Below are positions 41,422 to 51,138 of a stretch of DNA of 64,000 nt, piece after piece. The position numbers and the translations under genes are program-made. How positions within the stretch are numbered: the first letter of the stretch is position 1; every line of letters begins with the position of its first letter. The notes under the pieces were generated by a model. The model was not told the origin of the DNA. It did no database searches and saw only the letters and a list, made by a program, of their open reading frames with translations. Source of the stretch: an uncultured Clostridium sp. (GTDB taxonomy: Bacteria; Bacillota; Clostridia; Clostridiales; Clostridiaceae); assembly GCA_900547475.1 (NCBI GenBank), contig URGW01000003.1, forward strand, positions 94,553 through 158,552, in the 5' to 3' direction.

Positions 41422-44400
41422 TTATGATTTCTTCATTTTACGGCGTTTGTAGAAGAAGATACCTGCCAGTCCAGCACCAGAAGTCAAAAGAAGTGCAAGC
41501 AGTCCGTAAAAGTTTGTGTTATCGCCCGTTTTGGGACTGTCGCTAGGTCTGCTAGGCTTTTCTGGTGTCGGTGGTGTTTCGGGTTTTTCTGGTTCTTCTG
41601 GCTTTTCCTTAAAAGTAATCGTCTGTCCCTTATCCTCAATATCCTTATGCTCGGTAACTTTCTTCGGCTCGTCTGGATTGCTGAAATCGTATAATTCTTC
41701 AAAAGTTACAAGCTGTTTGCCGTCAAGAGAAGTAGCGTCAAACATAAAAGCAACTTCCACTTTCATAGCTTCGCTGTCAGCGGTAAACGTATAATCACTT
41801 TCCACACGCTTTCCGTTGATAAGAAGTTCTGCATTTTCTTCTTTCAACATCTGCCAGCCCACAAGTTTGTACTGTGTACCGACTTCTAAGCCCTCTAAGG
41901 TTACGGTATCAATGATTGTTACCTCTTTTCCAGCTTCAAGCTCTTTGTTGCCGTCCTTATCGGTAGCAGTTGTATGTATCTTGATGATACGCTCTGTAAT
42001 CAATACAGTCTGTCCGTCGTCCTCAATGTCCTTGTGTTCCGCAACTTTCACGGGTTCGTCTGGATTGCTCAAATCATACAATTCTTCAAAGGTAACAAGG
42101 TTCTTGCCACCTAAAGCAGACGCATTGAATGTATAGGAAATTTCCACTTTCATTTCTTCATCATCAGCAACAAAGGTATAATCATTTTCTACACGTTTCC
42201 CATCAATGATAAGCTCGGCATTTTCTTCTTTTAACATCTGCCAGCCTTTGAGCTGGTATTTTGTGCCTTTTGTAAGTCCGTCCAATTTTATAGTATCAAC
42301 GATTGTTACTTCTTTTCCTGCAAGGATAGTCTTTTCGCCGTCCTTGCTGGTTGCTGTGGTATGGATAGAGATTTCTTTTTCGTATTCATCAGTCAGCGTT
42401 CCTAAATCAATCACAAGATTATTTCTTGATACCACAATTTCAAAAGGTGGGATAAGTTCAAAGCCTTTGTTACTATCACAACGCATTTCTTCAATGATAT
42501 AAGTATCATAAGGTAATGCACCCTTGCTATCGTCTGGTTCAGAAGTTCCAAACCACACACCGTCCTCGCTGGTCTTTCCTGCGTTGGTATTGTGCTTGTG
42601 AGAAGCCCATTCAGAAGAAGTGGAGAACTGCCCGTTATCATCAGTTACCACAATATGACTTTCGCCCGTTGTCTTGCTTGTGATCCTAAAGGGAACATCA
42701 GCAAGACGTTTGTGTGTGCCTGCTCCGATTTTCACGCCCTCAATATCCCCACGCTTAATCTGATTGTAGATAGAGTGGGCTTCGTCGGTTAAGTCCACGA
42801 TTTTCCCGTTTTCTGTGATTGCAAAATCAATCGGTTTTGCACCGTCTGTCAAATATCCGTTTGGAGCTTCACTCTCAACGATACGGAAATTTCCATAAGG
42901 TAAAAGGTCGGCAGAAGTAGAAGCGATACCCTCAATATCGGTACGAATTGTCTTTACCACTTCATTTGTCTTGTATAGCTTGCCCTCAACCAAAACAGAA
43001 TTGTCATTTAAGGAAATGATGTCAAAAGCAGTATCTTTCAAAGTGGCACTTCCTTGTGGCTTCGTATCACCCGTTTCTAAATCTCGTTTCTGAATTTCCA
43101 CACCGCCACGGATAACCTTGTCTGATACGGAAAACTGGTTACTTCCAGATAGTACGGCAAGGTCGCCGTCCTCGGTAATCTGTGTAAGGTATAAGCCTTT
43201 TATCTGTTCGGACTTATCGCCAGCCTGCATATATGCACCCTCTAATAAGTAGCCGTTTGGAGCTTTTGTTTCTTCTATGGTTAGCGTCCCAAGTGGAAGA
43301 ACCGCCTTGCCGTCCTGCATATAGAAACTGTCGCCAGATACCTTGTATGCGTCCGCTAATTTTGTGATGTAGTGGGTTGTTCCGTCGCTGTCTGTTTCAG
43401 CGATTGTCTTTGTAACCCATGTACGAGTAGCTTCGGCAGGGAGATTGTCTTTGTTATAGAAGCCAGCATAATACTTCCATGTAAATTCCGCACCTGCTAA
43501 AGAAGCGTTTCCCTGCGGATTGTCTTTCTGTGTTTCCATATCAATCTTGAAAAGCTCAATCAAAGTGTCTGTTACTTTGGGTGTATCTGATACTTTCAAG
43601 GTCGCTGTTTCGCCAGCTTTGATTGTTAATGGATAGATTGTTTTATCCACTTTATATCCTGCTGGTGCGGATAGTTCCTTGATATAAACTGTGCCAGCCT
43701 TTACCTCTGCAACATCTGTATTTCCGTTTTCATCAGTCGTAAGGGTGGCAAGCTGTTTCGTGCAGTCCTTATCAGAAAAGACACCATAGGTCGCACCTGC
43801 AATAGAGTAATTCCCGTTACCGTCTGTAATGCTGGTATTACTGGAAGTCTTTTGCAGTTTCGCATTTCCGACATTCAGCTTCGCCCAGAATTGTCCCAAT
43901 TCCTGCCCCTCGCCAGAGTAGATATAACCGCCACATTCATAGCGTCCTTTATTTTCTTTGACAAAGGCTCTTGCACCAGCGAAAACTTCGTCCTGCGTTG
44001 CCTTTGGAATTTCATCATAAGAAGCTCGCACGTTATCACATTGCCAGCCAAGATGTACGCTCAATCTCTGCCAGACTACACATTGTTCCAACAGATAGAC
44101 TTGTTTGTAGTTCAGTTCCTTGTGAGCTTCACTATACTGTTTGACATACTCTAAGGATAACGCCACATCTGAAATCTGGTCGGCACTCATGCGTGAGCTT
44201 GCGTCAGCTCTGGTCTTGTAGCCATTCTTAAAATCTGTGTTAATGTCAATACAATAGGCAGTTTCGCCCTCAACTTTCATCATGCCCTCATTAAATGTAG
44301 AACCGATAGAACCGTCATTCATTACTTTTTCAATGATACCGACACGCTCTGCACTTTCCGTCCAGTATTGCTTGCTTTCTGCATGAACGGGTGTAGTCGG

Positions 44401-44466
44401 TAAAGCAGTAACGACAGTTGCAAGAGCTAAGAAGCCCGTACACAATCGTTTCAATGTCTTTTTCAT
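41422..44466 (-). CDS. SpaA/VaFE-type surface adhesin with thioester domain and sortase motif
   Basis: A 1014-residue cell-wall protein: signal peptide (1-29), then an N-terminal thioester domain with Cys72 (AYCID) and Gln128 (LEQCVVW) able to form the Cys-Gln bond, several SpaA/CnaB-like beta domains (SAPAGYKVDKT, EAPNGYLTD) and two tandem Thr-Gln ester-bond (VaFE) repeats of about 130 residues. Each VaFE repeat has HTTAT early and HKDIED.GQT late. The sortase-like motif is SPKTGDN, with a C-terminal helix and basic tail. The frame extends to 44544, but AAAGGAGCATTAGATTT places the start at 44466. It probably aids mating-pair contact or host adhesion. First gene of the transfer operon. Confidence 0.88.
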   Translation of the reverse strand: MKKTLKRLCTGFLALATVVTALPTTPVHAESKQYWTESAERVGIIEKVMNDGSIGSTFNEGMMKVEGETAYCIDINTDFKNGYKTRADASSRMSADQISDVALSLEYVKQYSEAHKELNYKQVYLLEQCVVWQRLSVHLGWQCDNVRASYDEIPKATQDEVFAGARAFVKENKGRYECGGYIYSGEGQELGQFWAKLNVGNAKLQKTSSNTSITDGNGNYSIAGATYGVFSDKDCTKQLATLTTDENGNTDVAEVKAGTVYIKELSAPAGYKVDKTIYPLTIKAGETATLKVSDTPKVTDTLIELFKIDMETQKDNPQGNASLAGAEFTWKYYAGFYNKDNLPAEATRTWVTKTIAETDSDGTTHYITKLADAYKVSGDSFYMQDGKAVLPLGTLTIEETKAPNGYLLEGAYMQAGDKSEQIKGLYLTQITEDGDLAVLSGSNQFSVSDKVIRGGVEIQKRDLETGDTKPQGSATLKDTAFDIISLNDNSVLVEGKLYKTNEVVKTIRTDIEGIASTSADLLPYGNFRIVESEAPNGYLTDGAKPIDFAITENGKIVDLTDEAHSIYNQIKRGDIEGVKIGAGTHKRLADVPFRITSKTTGESHIVVTDDNGQFSTSSEWASHKHNTNAGKTSEDGVWFGTSEPDDSKGALPYDTYIIEEMRCDSNKGFELIPPFEIVVSRNNLVIDLGTLTDEYEKEISIHTTATSKDGEKTILAGKEVTIVDTIKLDGLTKGTKYQLKGWQMLKEENAELIIDGKRVENDYTFVADDEEMKVEISYTFNASALGGKNLVTFEELYDLSNPDEPVKVAEHKDIEDDGQTVLITERIIKIHTTATDKDGNKELEAGKEVTIIDTVTLEGLEVGTQYKLVGWQMLKEENAELLINGKRVESDYTFTADSEAMKVEVAFMFDATSLDGKQLVTFEELYDFSNPDEPKKVTEHKDIEDKGQTITFKEKPEEPEKPETPPTPEKPSRPSDSPKTGDNTNFYGLLALLLTSGAGLAGIFFYKRRKMKKS
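41606..42376 (-). repeat. Two tandem ~385-bp repeats encoding ester-bond domains
   Basis: The two VaFE domains share long identical stretches, for example GWQMLKEENAEL and VTFEELYD in both, and the DNA is correspondingly repeated. Copy-number change by recombination is likely between relatives. Confidence 0.8.
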
Positions 44467-44656
44467 AAATCTAATGCTCCTTTCATTTTGGGTAATAAAA
44501 AAGCCGTCCAATAAGAACGGCTGAAAATAGAAAAGGAACGTCATTTTAGGCGTTCCATAATCTATGAGTTATTCAATTTTTTCTTGTTTCAATACTGATA
44601 TGCTGTACCATATCTTTGCATATCTAGGAAAACTTGCGTATCAAGGCTCATTCGTT
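44467..44656. other. Leader of the transfer operon
   Basis: Apart from the two hairpins, this stretch contains no gene and no clear sigma-A promoter on the minus strand. That fits transcription arriving from int across the circular joint, as described for Tn916. Confidence 0.4.
44494..44522 (-). terminator. Leader terminator/attenuator before the adhesin gene
   Basis: AGCCGT pairs with ACGGCT, followed by TTTTTTATT on the minus strand, 28 bp before the adhesin ATG. A second hairpin GGAACG/CGTTCC lies just upstream (44535-44556). Any transcript entering from the joined ends of the circular ICE must pass it. Confidence 0.7.
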
Positions 44657-44677
44657 AGTAGTAAATAAGTAGTAAAT
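44657..44677 (+). repeat. Int arm-type repeats, right pair (DR2-like)
   Basis: AGTAGTAAAT at 44657 and 44668, identical in sequence, period and orientation to the left pair at 11109 and 11120. Confidence 0.75.
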
Positions 44678-44725
44678 TGATGTGTTTGTTTCCTTGAAAA
44701 TGCTGATAGATACTGTGTTTTAGCG

Positions 44726-44755
44726 GATAATCAGATTTTTATTGTGTTTTTATAA
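44726..44755 (-). repeat. ICE right terminal inverted repeat
   Basis: GATAATCAGA at 44726-44735 is the exact reverse complement of the left core; about 23 of 30 positions match over the extended terminus. The outermost bases merge into TTTTTATA, which also occurs at the left junction. Confidence 0.8.
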
Positions 44756-44756
44756 T

Positions 44757-44792
44757 AAACACTGATATGAATATAATTCAGTGTTTTTTATT
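44757..44792 (+). terminator. Original plsY terminator, separated by the ICE
   Basis: AAACACTGA pairs perfectly with TCAGTGTTT over a 12-base loop, followed by TTTATTT. No plus-strand gene now lies directly upstream; plsY, on the same strand, ends at the other ICE border. Confidence 0.75.
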
Positions 44793-44803
44793 TAGGAGGT
44801 TTT

Positions 44804-45064
44804 ATGAAATTTATATTTATTTATATAGCATTTACCAACATACTACTTTTTACTCTTATGTCCATAGATAAACAAAGAGCTAAATTGAATCAGTGGCGAA
44901 TAAGTGAAAAAACACTTTTTATATTAGCTCTTATAGGTGGTAGTATTGGAGGTATACTTGGAATGTATACTTTCAGACATAAAACAAAACACTTAAAATT
45001 CACCTTAGGATTTCCTGCCATTGTTTTATTTCAAATAATAGCTGTATGCTTGTTTTTTAATTAG
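44804..45064 (+). CDS. DUF1294 small membrane protein
   Basis: An 86-residue protein with N-terminal helix (IYIAFTNILLFTLM), the family phrase DKQRAKLNQWRISEKTL and LALIGGSIGGILGMYTFRHKT, then a second membrane segment. The wording is diagnostic for DUF1294. Function unknown. TTAGGAGG precedes the ATG and immediately follows the plsY terminator. Confidence 0.88.
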   Translation: MKFIFIYIAFTNILLFTLMSIDKQRAKLNQWRISEKTLFILALIGGSIGGILGMYTFRHKTKHLKFTLGFPAIVLFQIIAVCLFFN

Positions 45065-45209
45065 AACTTTTATATTTACTTTTTTAATATACTATTAACT
45101 TTTTATTCATTACTTTTTAATATAAAATAAATTGTACAACTCTTAAATTTATATTATAATTATTTTTAAAAACTATATATATATTAAATTTCTGATTTGG
45201 GGTGATTAT

Positions 45210-45632
45210 ATGAACTTTTTAAATGGAACTTATGGTTTTGATTTATTATCAATAGTATTAATTTTAATATCTTGTATCTTTAATATTTTTGATTTCACTA
45301 GAATTTTAGGGACAATTATTTTATTTTATGCTGTATATAGAGCGTTTTCGAAGAAAATATATAAAAGAAAAGATGAATATAATGTTTTCTATACATATAC
45401 AAATAAATTTTTAAAAAAATTTGGTAAATCTATTCCTTATAACTTACCTGTATATAATTTAAATAATTTATCTTATATGTTTGAGAATATTAAATTTAAA
45501 TATACTCAGTATCGTAACTACAAAATCACCAAATGTCCTAACTGCAAACAAAAACTTAGACTTCCAAGAGGTAAAGGTAATATAGTTGTTACTTGTAAAA
45601 AATGTTCAACTAAATTTGACTTTAGAACTTAA
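45210..45632 (+). CDS. Membrane protein with C-terminal zinc ribbon
   Basis: A 140-residue protein with a hydrophobic N-terminal third (LLSIVLILISCIFNIF, LGTIILFYAVY) and a zinc ribbon at the end: CPNCKQKLRLPRGKGN and CKKCSTKFDFRT. Similar small proteins occur in many clostridia with no known role. GGGGTGATTAT precedes the ATG. Confidence 0.75.
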   Translation: MNFLNGTYGFDLLSIVLILISCIFNIFDFTRILGTIILFYAVYRAFSKKIYKRKDEYNVFYTYTNKFLKKFGKSIPYNLPVYNLNNLSYMFENIKFKYTQYRNYKITKCPNCKQKLRLPRGKGNIVVTCKKCSTKFDFRT

Positions 45633-45651
45633 TATATCTGGAAAATTAAAA

Positions 45652-45680
45652 TAAAAAGGGTCTTTATGCCCCTTTTTATT
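45652..45680. terminator. Bidirectional terminator
   Basis: AAAAAGGG and CCCTTTTT arms flank a short loop between the convergent zinc-ribbon and methyltransferase genes. Confidence 0.8.
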
Positions 45681-45687
45681 TTCTATG

Positions 45688-46491
45688 TTAATCAATAGGC
45701 TTTTTGCCCTTTGCCATTAAGTTTAAAAATATCATTGTACATTTCTCTCTTTCAGTACTATCACTACAAATTCTCATAATTTTAGCTAATCTTGGGTTAC
45801 TTCTACTAACCATTTTAATTATATCTGATGGTACTTTATTATCTCCAAGAATATTTTTTATACCAACTAAATCACTATGAACAGTTACTGCTTCAAAATC
45901 TAGCTGTTCAAACCCAGTATATTTTAGCATTTTAATAAGTTTGCGTCCAATTTCTCTATTCCAACCTGCCCTTTTTTCTATTTGATTAATAAATCCTCTC
46001 CCACTCTTAAATAACATATCTGGGTCACTTACTCCATGCATTCCTCTATCTGAATCAATAATTACTACTATTCCTCCTGGCTTTAATAATTTATATATTT
46101 CTCTTGTTGCTTCCATAGGGCTTTCTAGATGCTGAAATACAAATCTACACACTACAAAATCATAACTATTTTCTTTAAGACCACTATTTTTTATAGAAGC
46201 AAGCTTTAAATTAAGTCTATTGCCATCATAATCACTTAAACGTTCCTTTGAGATATCAAATAACTTTCTATCAACCTCTAAAGCAGTTACTAAACTGTGA
46301 GGTAAATTTTCTAATAATAATTCAGTATATACGCCTGTTCCTGAACCAACATCTAGGATCCTCATTCCATCTTTAATGCCTAACCATTTTAAAGTTCTAA
46401 ATTCCTTTTTCCACCCTAATTTAGCTTGAGTTTCAAGTCTATTTACCTCATTATTAAATCCAACAATATCATAAATTGAATTGTAACTCAC
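45688..46491 (-). CDS. Class I SAM-dependent methyltransferase
   Basis: A 267-residue methyltransferase with motif I ILDVGSGTGVYTELL near 41, an acidic residue in VTALEVDRK, and the post-motif block YDFVVCRFVFQHLESP. The last 100 residues may form a substrate lid. The substrate is unknown. Alone between terminators. Confidence 0.8.
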   Translation of the reverse strand: MSYNSIYDIVGFNNEVNRLETQAKLGWKKEFRTLKWLGIKDGMRILDVGSGTGVYTELLLENLPHSLVTALEVDRKLFDISKERLSDYDGNRLNLKLASIKNSGLKENSYDFVVCRFVFQHLESPMEATREIYKLLKPGGIVVIIDSDRGMHGVSDPDMLFKSGRGFINQIEKRAGWNREIGRKLIKMLKYTGFEQLDFEAVTVHSDLVGIKNILGDNKVPSDIIKMVSRSNPRLAKIMRICSDSTEREKCTMIFLNLMAKGKKPID

Positions 46492-46613
46492 ATTAATCTC
46501 CTTTATTATTGCTTAGATATATTTTATGTTATTTATATACTAATTGTTCGTATGTTAAATTTATTTATACAAATTATATATAAAATAAATTTAAGTAATA
46601 AAAAAAAGTTATT

Positions 46614-46647
46614 AAAAAGGACTAACCAATAATGATTAGTCCTTTTA
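46614..46647 (-). terminator. polC terminator
   Basis: AAAAGGACTAA and TTAGTCCTTTT form an 11-bp stem with A/T flanks, 11 bp past the polC stop codon. Confidence 0.85.
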
Positions 46648-46657
46648 ATTGTTTATT

Positions 46658-49600
46658 TTAAAATAATGATAGTTGATTTGTTTCAGACATGCCTTGTAAA
46701 CAACCATGATTGCTTAACGTCTCAATTACCGTTTTAGATACCTTTGATCTTAATCTTAAATCTTCCTTTGAGATAAATTCACCATCATTTCTTGCTTCTG
46801 CAATTGATTTAGCTGCATTTACTCCAACTCCTTGCAATGAACTCAGTGGTGGCCTTAATGCATTATCTACTATTAAGAATTTAGTTGCATCTGATTTATA
46901 TAAATCTACCTTAAGCATTTTAAATCCTCTTTTATACATTTCAAAAGAAAGCTCTAAAACAGTAATTAATCCCTTATCTTTTACACTTGCTTGATTACCA
47001 AGTGCATATAACTCCTGAAGTTTTGCATGAACTGCAGTTTCTCCCTTACATACTAAGTCTGCATCAAAATCATCTGCACCTCTTACAGTAAAGTAAGTTG
47101 CATAATATGCTAAAGGATAATATACCTTATAATAGGCAACTCTAACAGCCATCATAACATAAGCAACGGCATGACCTTTAGGGAACATGTACTTGATTCT
47201 TTTACAACTTTCTATATACCAATCTTCAACATTATTTTCCTTCATGGTTTTCTCAAAATCTTCTGTTAAACCCTTACCTTTTCTTACACTTTCCATTATT
47301 GTAAATGCAGTTTTAGGCTCAACACCTTTATACATAAGATAAACCATGATATCATCTCTTGTTGCAATACAATCTCTAAGTGTAGTATATCCTTCTTTAA
47401 TAAAATATTGAGCATTATTAAGCCAAACGTCAGTACCATGAGAAAGTCCAGATATTCTAACTAAATCTGAGAATGTTTGTGGTTGTGTATCTACAAGCAT
47501 TTGACGAACGAATTTTGTTCCAAACTCTGGCAAGCCATAAGAACCAACTTCACATTCAAGCTCTTCTTTTGTAACACCTAAAGCTTCAGGTGATGTAAAT
47601 AAAGACAGTACTTTTTTATCATTAAGAGGTATAGTCTTTGGATCTAAACCTGTTATATCTTGTAACATTCTAAGTACTGTCGGATCGTCGTGACCTAGTA
47701 TGTCAAGCTTTAATAGTCTTCCTGAAATAGAGTGATAATCAAAATGTGTAGTTGTTACATCTGATGTAGAATCATCTGCTGGTCTTTGAATTGGTGTAAA
47801 ATTATAAACATCTGTATAATTAGGTACAACCATTATTCCCCCTGGATGCTGTCCTGTTGTTCTTTTAATACCTGTGCATCCAATAGTTAGCCTTTCAATT
47901 TCTGCTTGTGATACAATAATTCCCTTTTGGTCTAAGTATTTCTTAACAAATCCATAAGCTGTTTTTTCCGCAACTGTACCTATTGTTCCAGCCTTAAATA
48001 CGTATCCCTTTCCGAATAAAACCTCTGTGTATTTATGAATATCACCTTGGTTATCTCCAGAGAAGTTTAAGTCTATATCAGGTTCTTTATCTCCTTCAAA
48101 TCCTAAGAAAGTTTCAAATGGAATATCATGACCATCTTTTATATATGGTACACCACAATCTGGACAATCCTTATCTTCTAAGTCAGCTCCTGAACTTACA
48201 GAACCATCTAAGAAGAAATGTGACTTCTTACATTTAGGGCATACATAATGTGGTGGCAACCCATTAACTTCTGTTATATCTGACATAGTTGCAACAAAAG
48301 ATGAACCAACAGATCCTCTTGAACCTACTAAATATCCATCTGAATAAGATTTTGCAACTAACTTTTGTGCAATTAGATAAAGTACAGCATATCCATTATT
48401 TATAATAGAATTTAACTCTTTATCTAATCTTTTTTGTACTACTTCTGGAAGTGAATCACCATAAATAGAATGAACCTTATTCATTGTCATATTTCTAATA
48501 TCATCATCTGCACCTTCAATCTTAGGTGGATAAGTTTCATCAGGAATAGGCTTTAAGTTTTCTTCTACGGAATTTGCTATTGCTTGTGGATTTTTAATAA
48601 CTACTTCTTTAGCAATATCACTTCCTAAATATGAAAATTCCTTTAACATCTCTTCTGTAGTTCTTAAATAAAGAGGTGGCTGATTATCAGCATCTCCAAA
48701 TCCTTGACCTGCCATAATTATTCTTCTAAATGCTTCATCATGAGGATCTAGAAAATGAACATCACAAGTTGCTACAGTAGGCTTATTAATTTCTTTTGCT
48801 AAATCATAAATTTTTCTATTAATATCCTTAAGTTCATCTTCATCCTTTACTGAACCTTTTTCAATCATGTACGCATTATTAGCAATAGGTTGAATTTCTA
48901 CATAATCATAAAAACTCATTACATCTTTTATTTCTTCATCACTTTTACCACCAACTACAGACCTATAAATTTCTCCAGCTTCGCAAGCCCCTCCAATTAT
49001 AAGTCCCTCTCTCATTTCCATAAGTCTAGACCTCTTAGTTCTTGGTCTTCTAAAGAAATTATCTATATGAGCTTCTGATACAAGTTTATATAAATTTCTA
49101 ATTCCAGCTTGCGTTTTTGCTAAAATTATTATGTGGTAAGTTGGTAACTTTTTAATATCAACCTTTTCTAAGAATATTTTATTTAGATCTTCTAAAGTTT
49201 CTACTTCCAACTCTTCTTTTATCTTTTTAAAACACTCAACTAAAATATCAGCTGTTGCTTTAGCATCATCTACAGCTCTATGATGACTTTCAAGCTTAAC
49301 TCCTAAATGTTTTGCTACAAGATTTAACTTTACAGATTTTAATTCTGGATATAAAAATCTACAAAGTGGCACCGTATCTACTACTGTTGGTGTAAATACT
49401 AAACCTAAATCATTGCAATTTTTAGATATAAAGCTACAGTCAAAACCTGCATTATGTGCTACAACAACTGAATCTCCTATAAACTCTATAAACCTTGGTA
49501 ATACATCTTCTATGGCTTGTGCATCCCTTACCATATCATCATTTATTCCTGTAAGCTCTGTTATATTATAAGGTATTGGTCTTCTTGGATTAACAAATTC

Positions 49601-51004
49601 ACTAAAGTTATCTATAATAACTCCATTTTGAATTTTGACAGCTCCTATTTCAATTATCTTATCATTTTTAGATGAAAATCCTGTTGTTTCTAAGTCAAAT
49701 ACAACATAAGTATCATCTAAATTTTGACCTTTTTCATTTAAAGCTAATGGTACACCATCATCTACTAAATATCCTTCTACACCATAAATAACCTTTATTT
49801 TATTCTTTTTAGCTGCAATTTGTGCATCTGGGAATGCTTGAACACCACCATGATCTGTAATAGCTATAGCAGGATGCCCCCATTTTGCTGCTCTCTCTAC
49901 AATTTTTGAAACTGGTGTAACACCATCCATTGCACTCATTGTAGTATGACAGTGAAGCTCAACTCTTTTTTCTTCAGCTCCATCCATTTTCTCCATCTTT
50001 TTCATCTTCAAGATATCTCTACCCATTATAACTACTTCTCTTTGATAAGTATCATATACTGCTTCACCTCTAACTTTACAGTAAAGCCCCTTTTTAACAT
50101 TATCCAGAACTTCATCTTTTTCCTGTGGTTTTAAGAAACATTTAACTGTTATAGAGCTAGTATAATCAGTTATATAGAATGTTAATATTATCTTGCCAGT
50201 TTTAGTTTCCATAGTTTCTACTTTAAATACATCTCCTAAAACTGCTACATATCCTGATCTTTCATTTATTTCATTTATTGGAGTAGCTTCAATAGAAATA
50301 TTTCTACCATATATAGCATTTTCAGCCTTTGGCTCTCTCTTATAACTATTTTCTTTCTTTTCATATGGTTTCTTTTCAACTGGCTTTTTCTCTGCTGGTT
50401 TACTTGCAGCCGTTGAAGCTTTGCTCATTTCTTGAACTCTAGCTTGCATAGCTTTGTTTAACAGTTCTTTTTCTTCCTTTTCTCTTGCTGCATAGTCTAT
50501 TACTACTTCCATAGCTGGATCATATTTTATTTCAAATCTACAAGATATACCAAACATTGCTTTAACAGTATCTTCTAAACTCTTTTCACCACCTTTACCT
50601 TTTAGATGTTCTGTTAATTTATCATATCCATTAAATACAGATACTTTATTTTCATTAACTTCTTTTCTACAATTTAATAAAAGACTTTTACATAATGGTG
50701 TCTTTTTTATTGTTTCAGAAATACATTCAATCCAATGATTTTGTATTACCTCATCTAATGTAATATCTGAAGCATCTCTATAAAAAACTATTTCTACAGT
50801 AATTCTTATCATTAAAGTTTTACAAATAATTTTTTTAATTAGTTCTTCTTCCTCGTAAGCTAATTTTTCTTTTCCTCTTAAAACAACTTTTAAAATCATA
50901 CTTTTTCTTAAAAGTTGGAACTTTATAATTTTAAGTTCTTTATCTTCTAAACTTTCATGTTTATTTATCTCAAGGGTTAGCTTTTTTATAATATCTTTAC
51001 TCAA
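46658..51004 (-). CDS. polC: DNA polymerase III alpha subunit, PolC type
   Basis: A 1448-residue replicative polymerase of Gram-positive bacteria. In order: N-terminal domains, an OB-fold near 245-330, PHP domain ([15 protein letters not shown] near 347) interrupted by the DnaQ-like 3'-5' exonuclease ([22 protein letters not shown]), a zinc finger ([15 protein letters not shown]), the catalytic [10 protein letters not shown], and C-terminal fingers and HhH parts. Full length for the family. The start is TTG behind GGGGGTATAAGA. Monocistronic. Confidence 0.96.
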   Translation of the reverse strand: MSKDIIKKLTLEINKHESLEDKELKIIKFQLLRKSMILKVVLRGKEKLAYEEEELIKKIICKTLMIRITVEIVFYRDASDITLDEVIQNHWIECISETIKKTPLCKSLLLNCRKEVNENKVSVFNGYDKLTEHLKGKGGEKSLEDTVKAMFGISCRFEIKYDPAMEVVIDYAAREKEEKELLNKAMQARVQEMSKASTAASKPAEKKPVEKKPYEKKENSYKREPKAENAIYGRNISIEATPINEINERSGYVAVLGDVFKVETMETKTGKIILTFYITDYTSSITVKCFLKPQEKDEVLDNVKKGLYCKVRGEAVYDTYQREVVIMGRDILKMKKMEKMDGAEEKRVELHCHTTMSAMDGVTPVSKIVERAAKWGHPAIAITDHGGVQAFPDAQIAAKKNKIKVIYGVEGYLVDDGVPLALNEKGQNLDDTYVVFDLETTGFSSKNDKIIEIGAVKIQNGVIIDNFSEFVNPRRPIPYNITELTGINDDMVRDAQAIEDVLPRFIEFIGDSVVVAHNAGFDCSFISKNCNDLGLVFTPTVVDTVPLCRFLYPELKSVKLNLVAKHLGVKLESHHRAVDDAKATADILVECFKKIKEELEVETLEDLNKIFLEKVDIKKLPTYHIIILAKTQAGIRNLYKLVSEAHIDNFFRRPRTKRSRLMEMREGLIIGGACEAGEIYRSVVGGKSDEEIKDVMSFYDYVEIQPIANNAYMIEKGSVKDEDELKDINRKIYDLAKEINKPTVATCDVHFLDPHDEAFRRIIMAGQGFGDADNQPPLYLRTTEEMLKEFSYLGSDIAKEVVIKNPQAIANSVEENLKPIPDETYPPKIEGADDDIRNMTMNKVHSIYGDSLPEVVQKRLDKELNSIINNGYAVLYLIAQKLVAKSYSDGYLVGSRGSVGSSFVATMSDITEVNGLPPHYVCPKCKKSHFFLDGSVSSGADLEDKDCPDCGVPYIKDGHDIPFETFLGFEGDKEPDIDLNFSGDNQGDIHKYTEVLFGKGYVFKAGTIGTVAEKTAYGFVKKYLDQKGIIVSQAEIERLTIGCTGIKRTTGQHPGGIMVVPNYTDVYNFTPIQRPADDSTSDVTTTHFDYHSISGRLLKLDILGHDDPTVLRMLQDITGLDPKTIPLNDKKVLSLFTSPEALGVTKEELECEVGSYGLPEFGTKFVRQMLVDTQPQTFSDLVRISGLSHGTDVWLNNAQYFIKEGYTTLRDCIATRDDIMVYLMYKGVEPKTAFTIMESVRKGKGLTEDFEKTMKENNVEDWYIESCKRIKYMFPKGHAVAYVMMAVRVAYYKVYYPLAYYATYFTVRGADDFDADLVCKGETAVHAKLQELYALGNQASVKDKGLITVLELSFEMYKRGFKMLKVDLYKSDATKFLIVDNALRPPLSSLQGVGVNAAKSIAEARNDGEFISKEDLRLRSKVSKTVIETLSNHGCLQGMSETNQLSLF

Positions 51005-51097
51005 TCTTATACCCCCAATCTCTTTAAATTTTCAACTACACCATTATAGCACAAATTTATTTTTGTTAAATACTATTAATAGATTGTGAAGCACTAA

Positions 51098-51132
51098 CAA
51101 AAACTGGATGCTATTTTTAGTATAGCACCCAG
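51098..51132 (-). terminator. Terminator of the coiled-coil gene
   Basis: CTGGGTGCTAT pairs with ATAGCATCCAG (one G-T pair) and TTTTTG follows on the minus strand, 6 bp behind the stop codon. Confidence 0.8.
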
Positions 51133-51138
51133 CTTTAA

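Larger units (their letters stand above)
10963..44750. mobile_element. Tn916-family integrative and conjugative element, no tet(M)
   Basis: The element is bounded by imperfect inverted termini and carries paired 11-bp-period arm repeats near both ends. Tn916-type int and xis are at the left, and the transfer module in Tn916 order reads orf23, orf22, orf21, oriT, orf20, orf19, ardA, orf17 to orf13, orf7, orf8 on the minus strand. It is markedly less AT-rich than the flanks. tet(M) is replaced by ABC transporter and two-component cargo. All backbone genes look intact, so it is probably capable of excision and transfer. Ends are given to within a few bases because Tn916-type coupling bases cannot be fixed from one junction. 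Confidence 0.93.
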
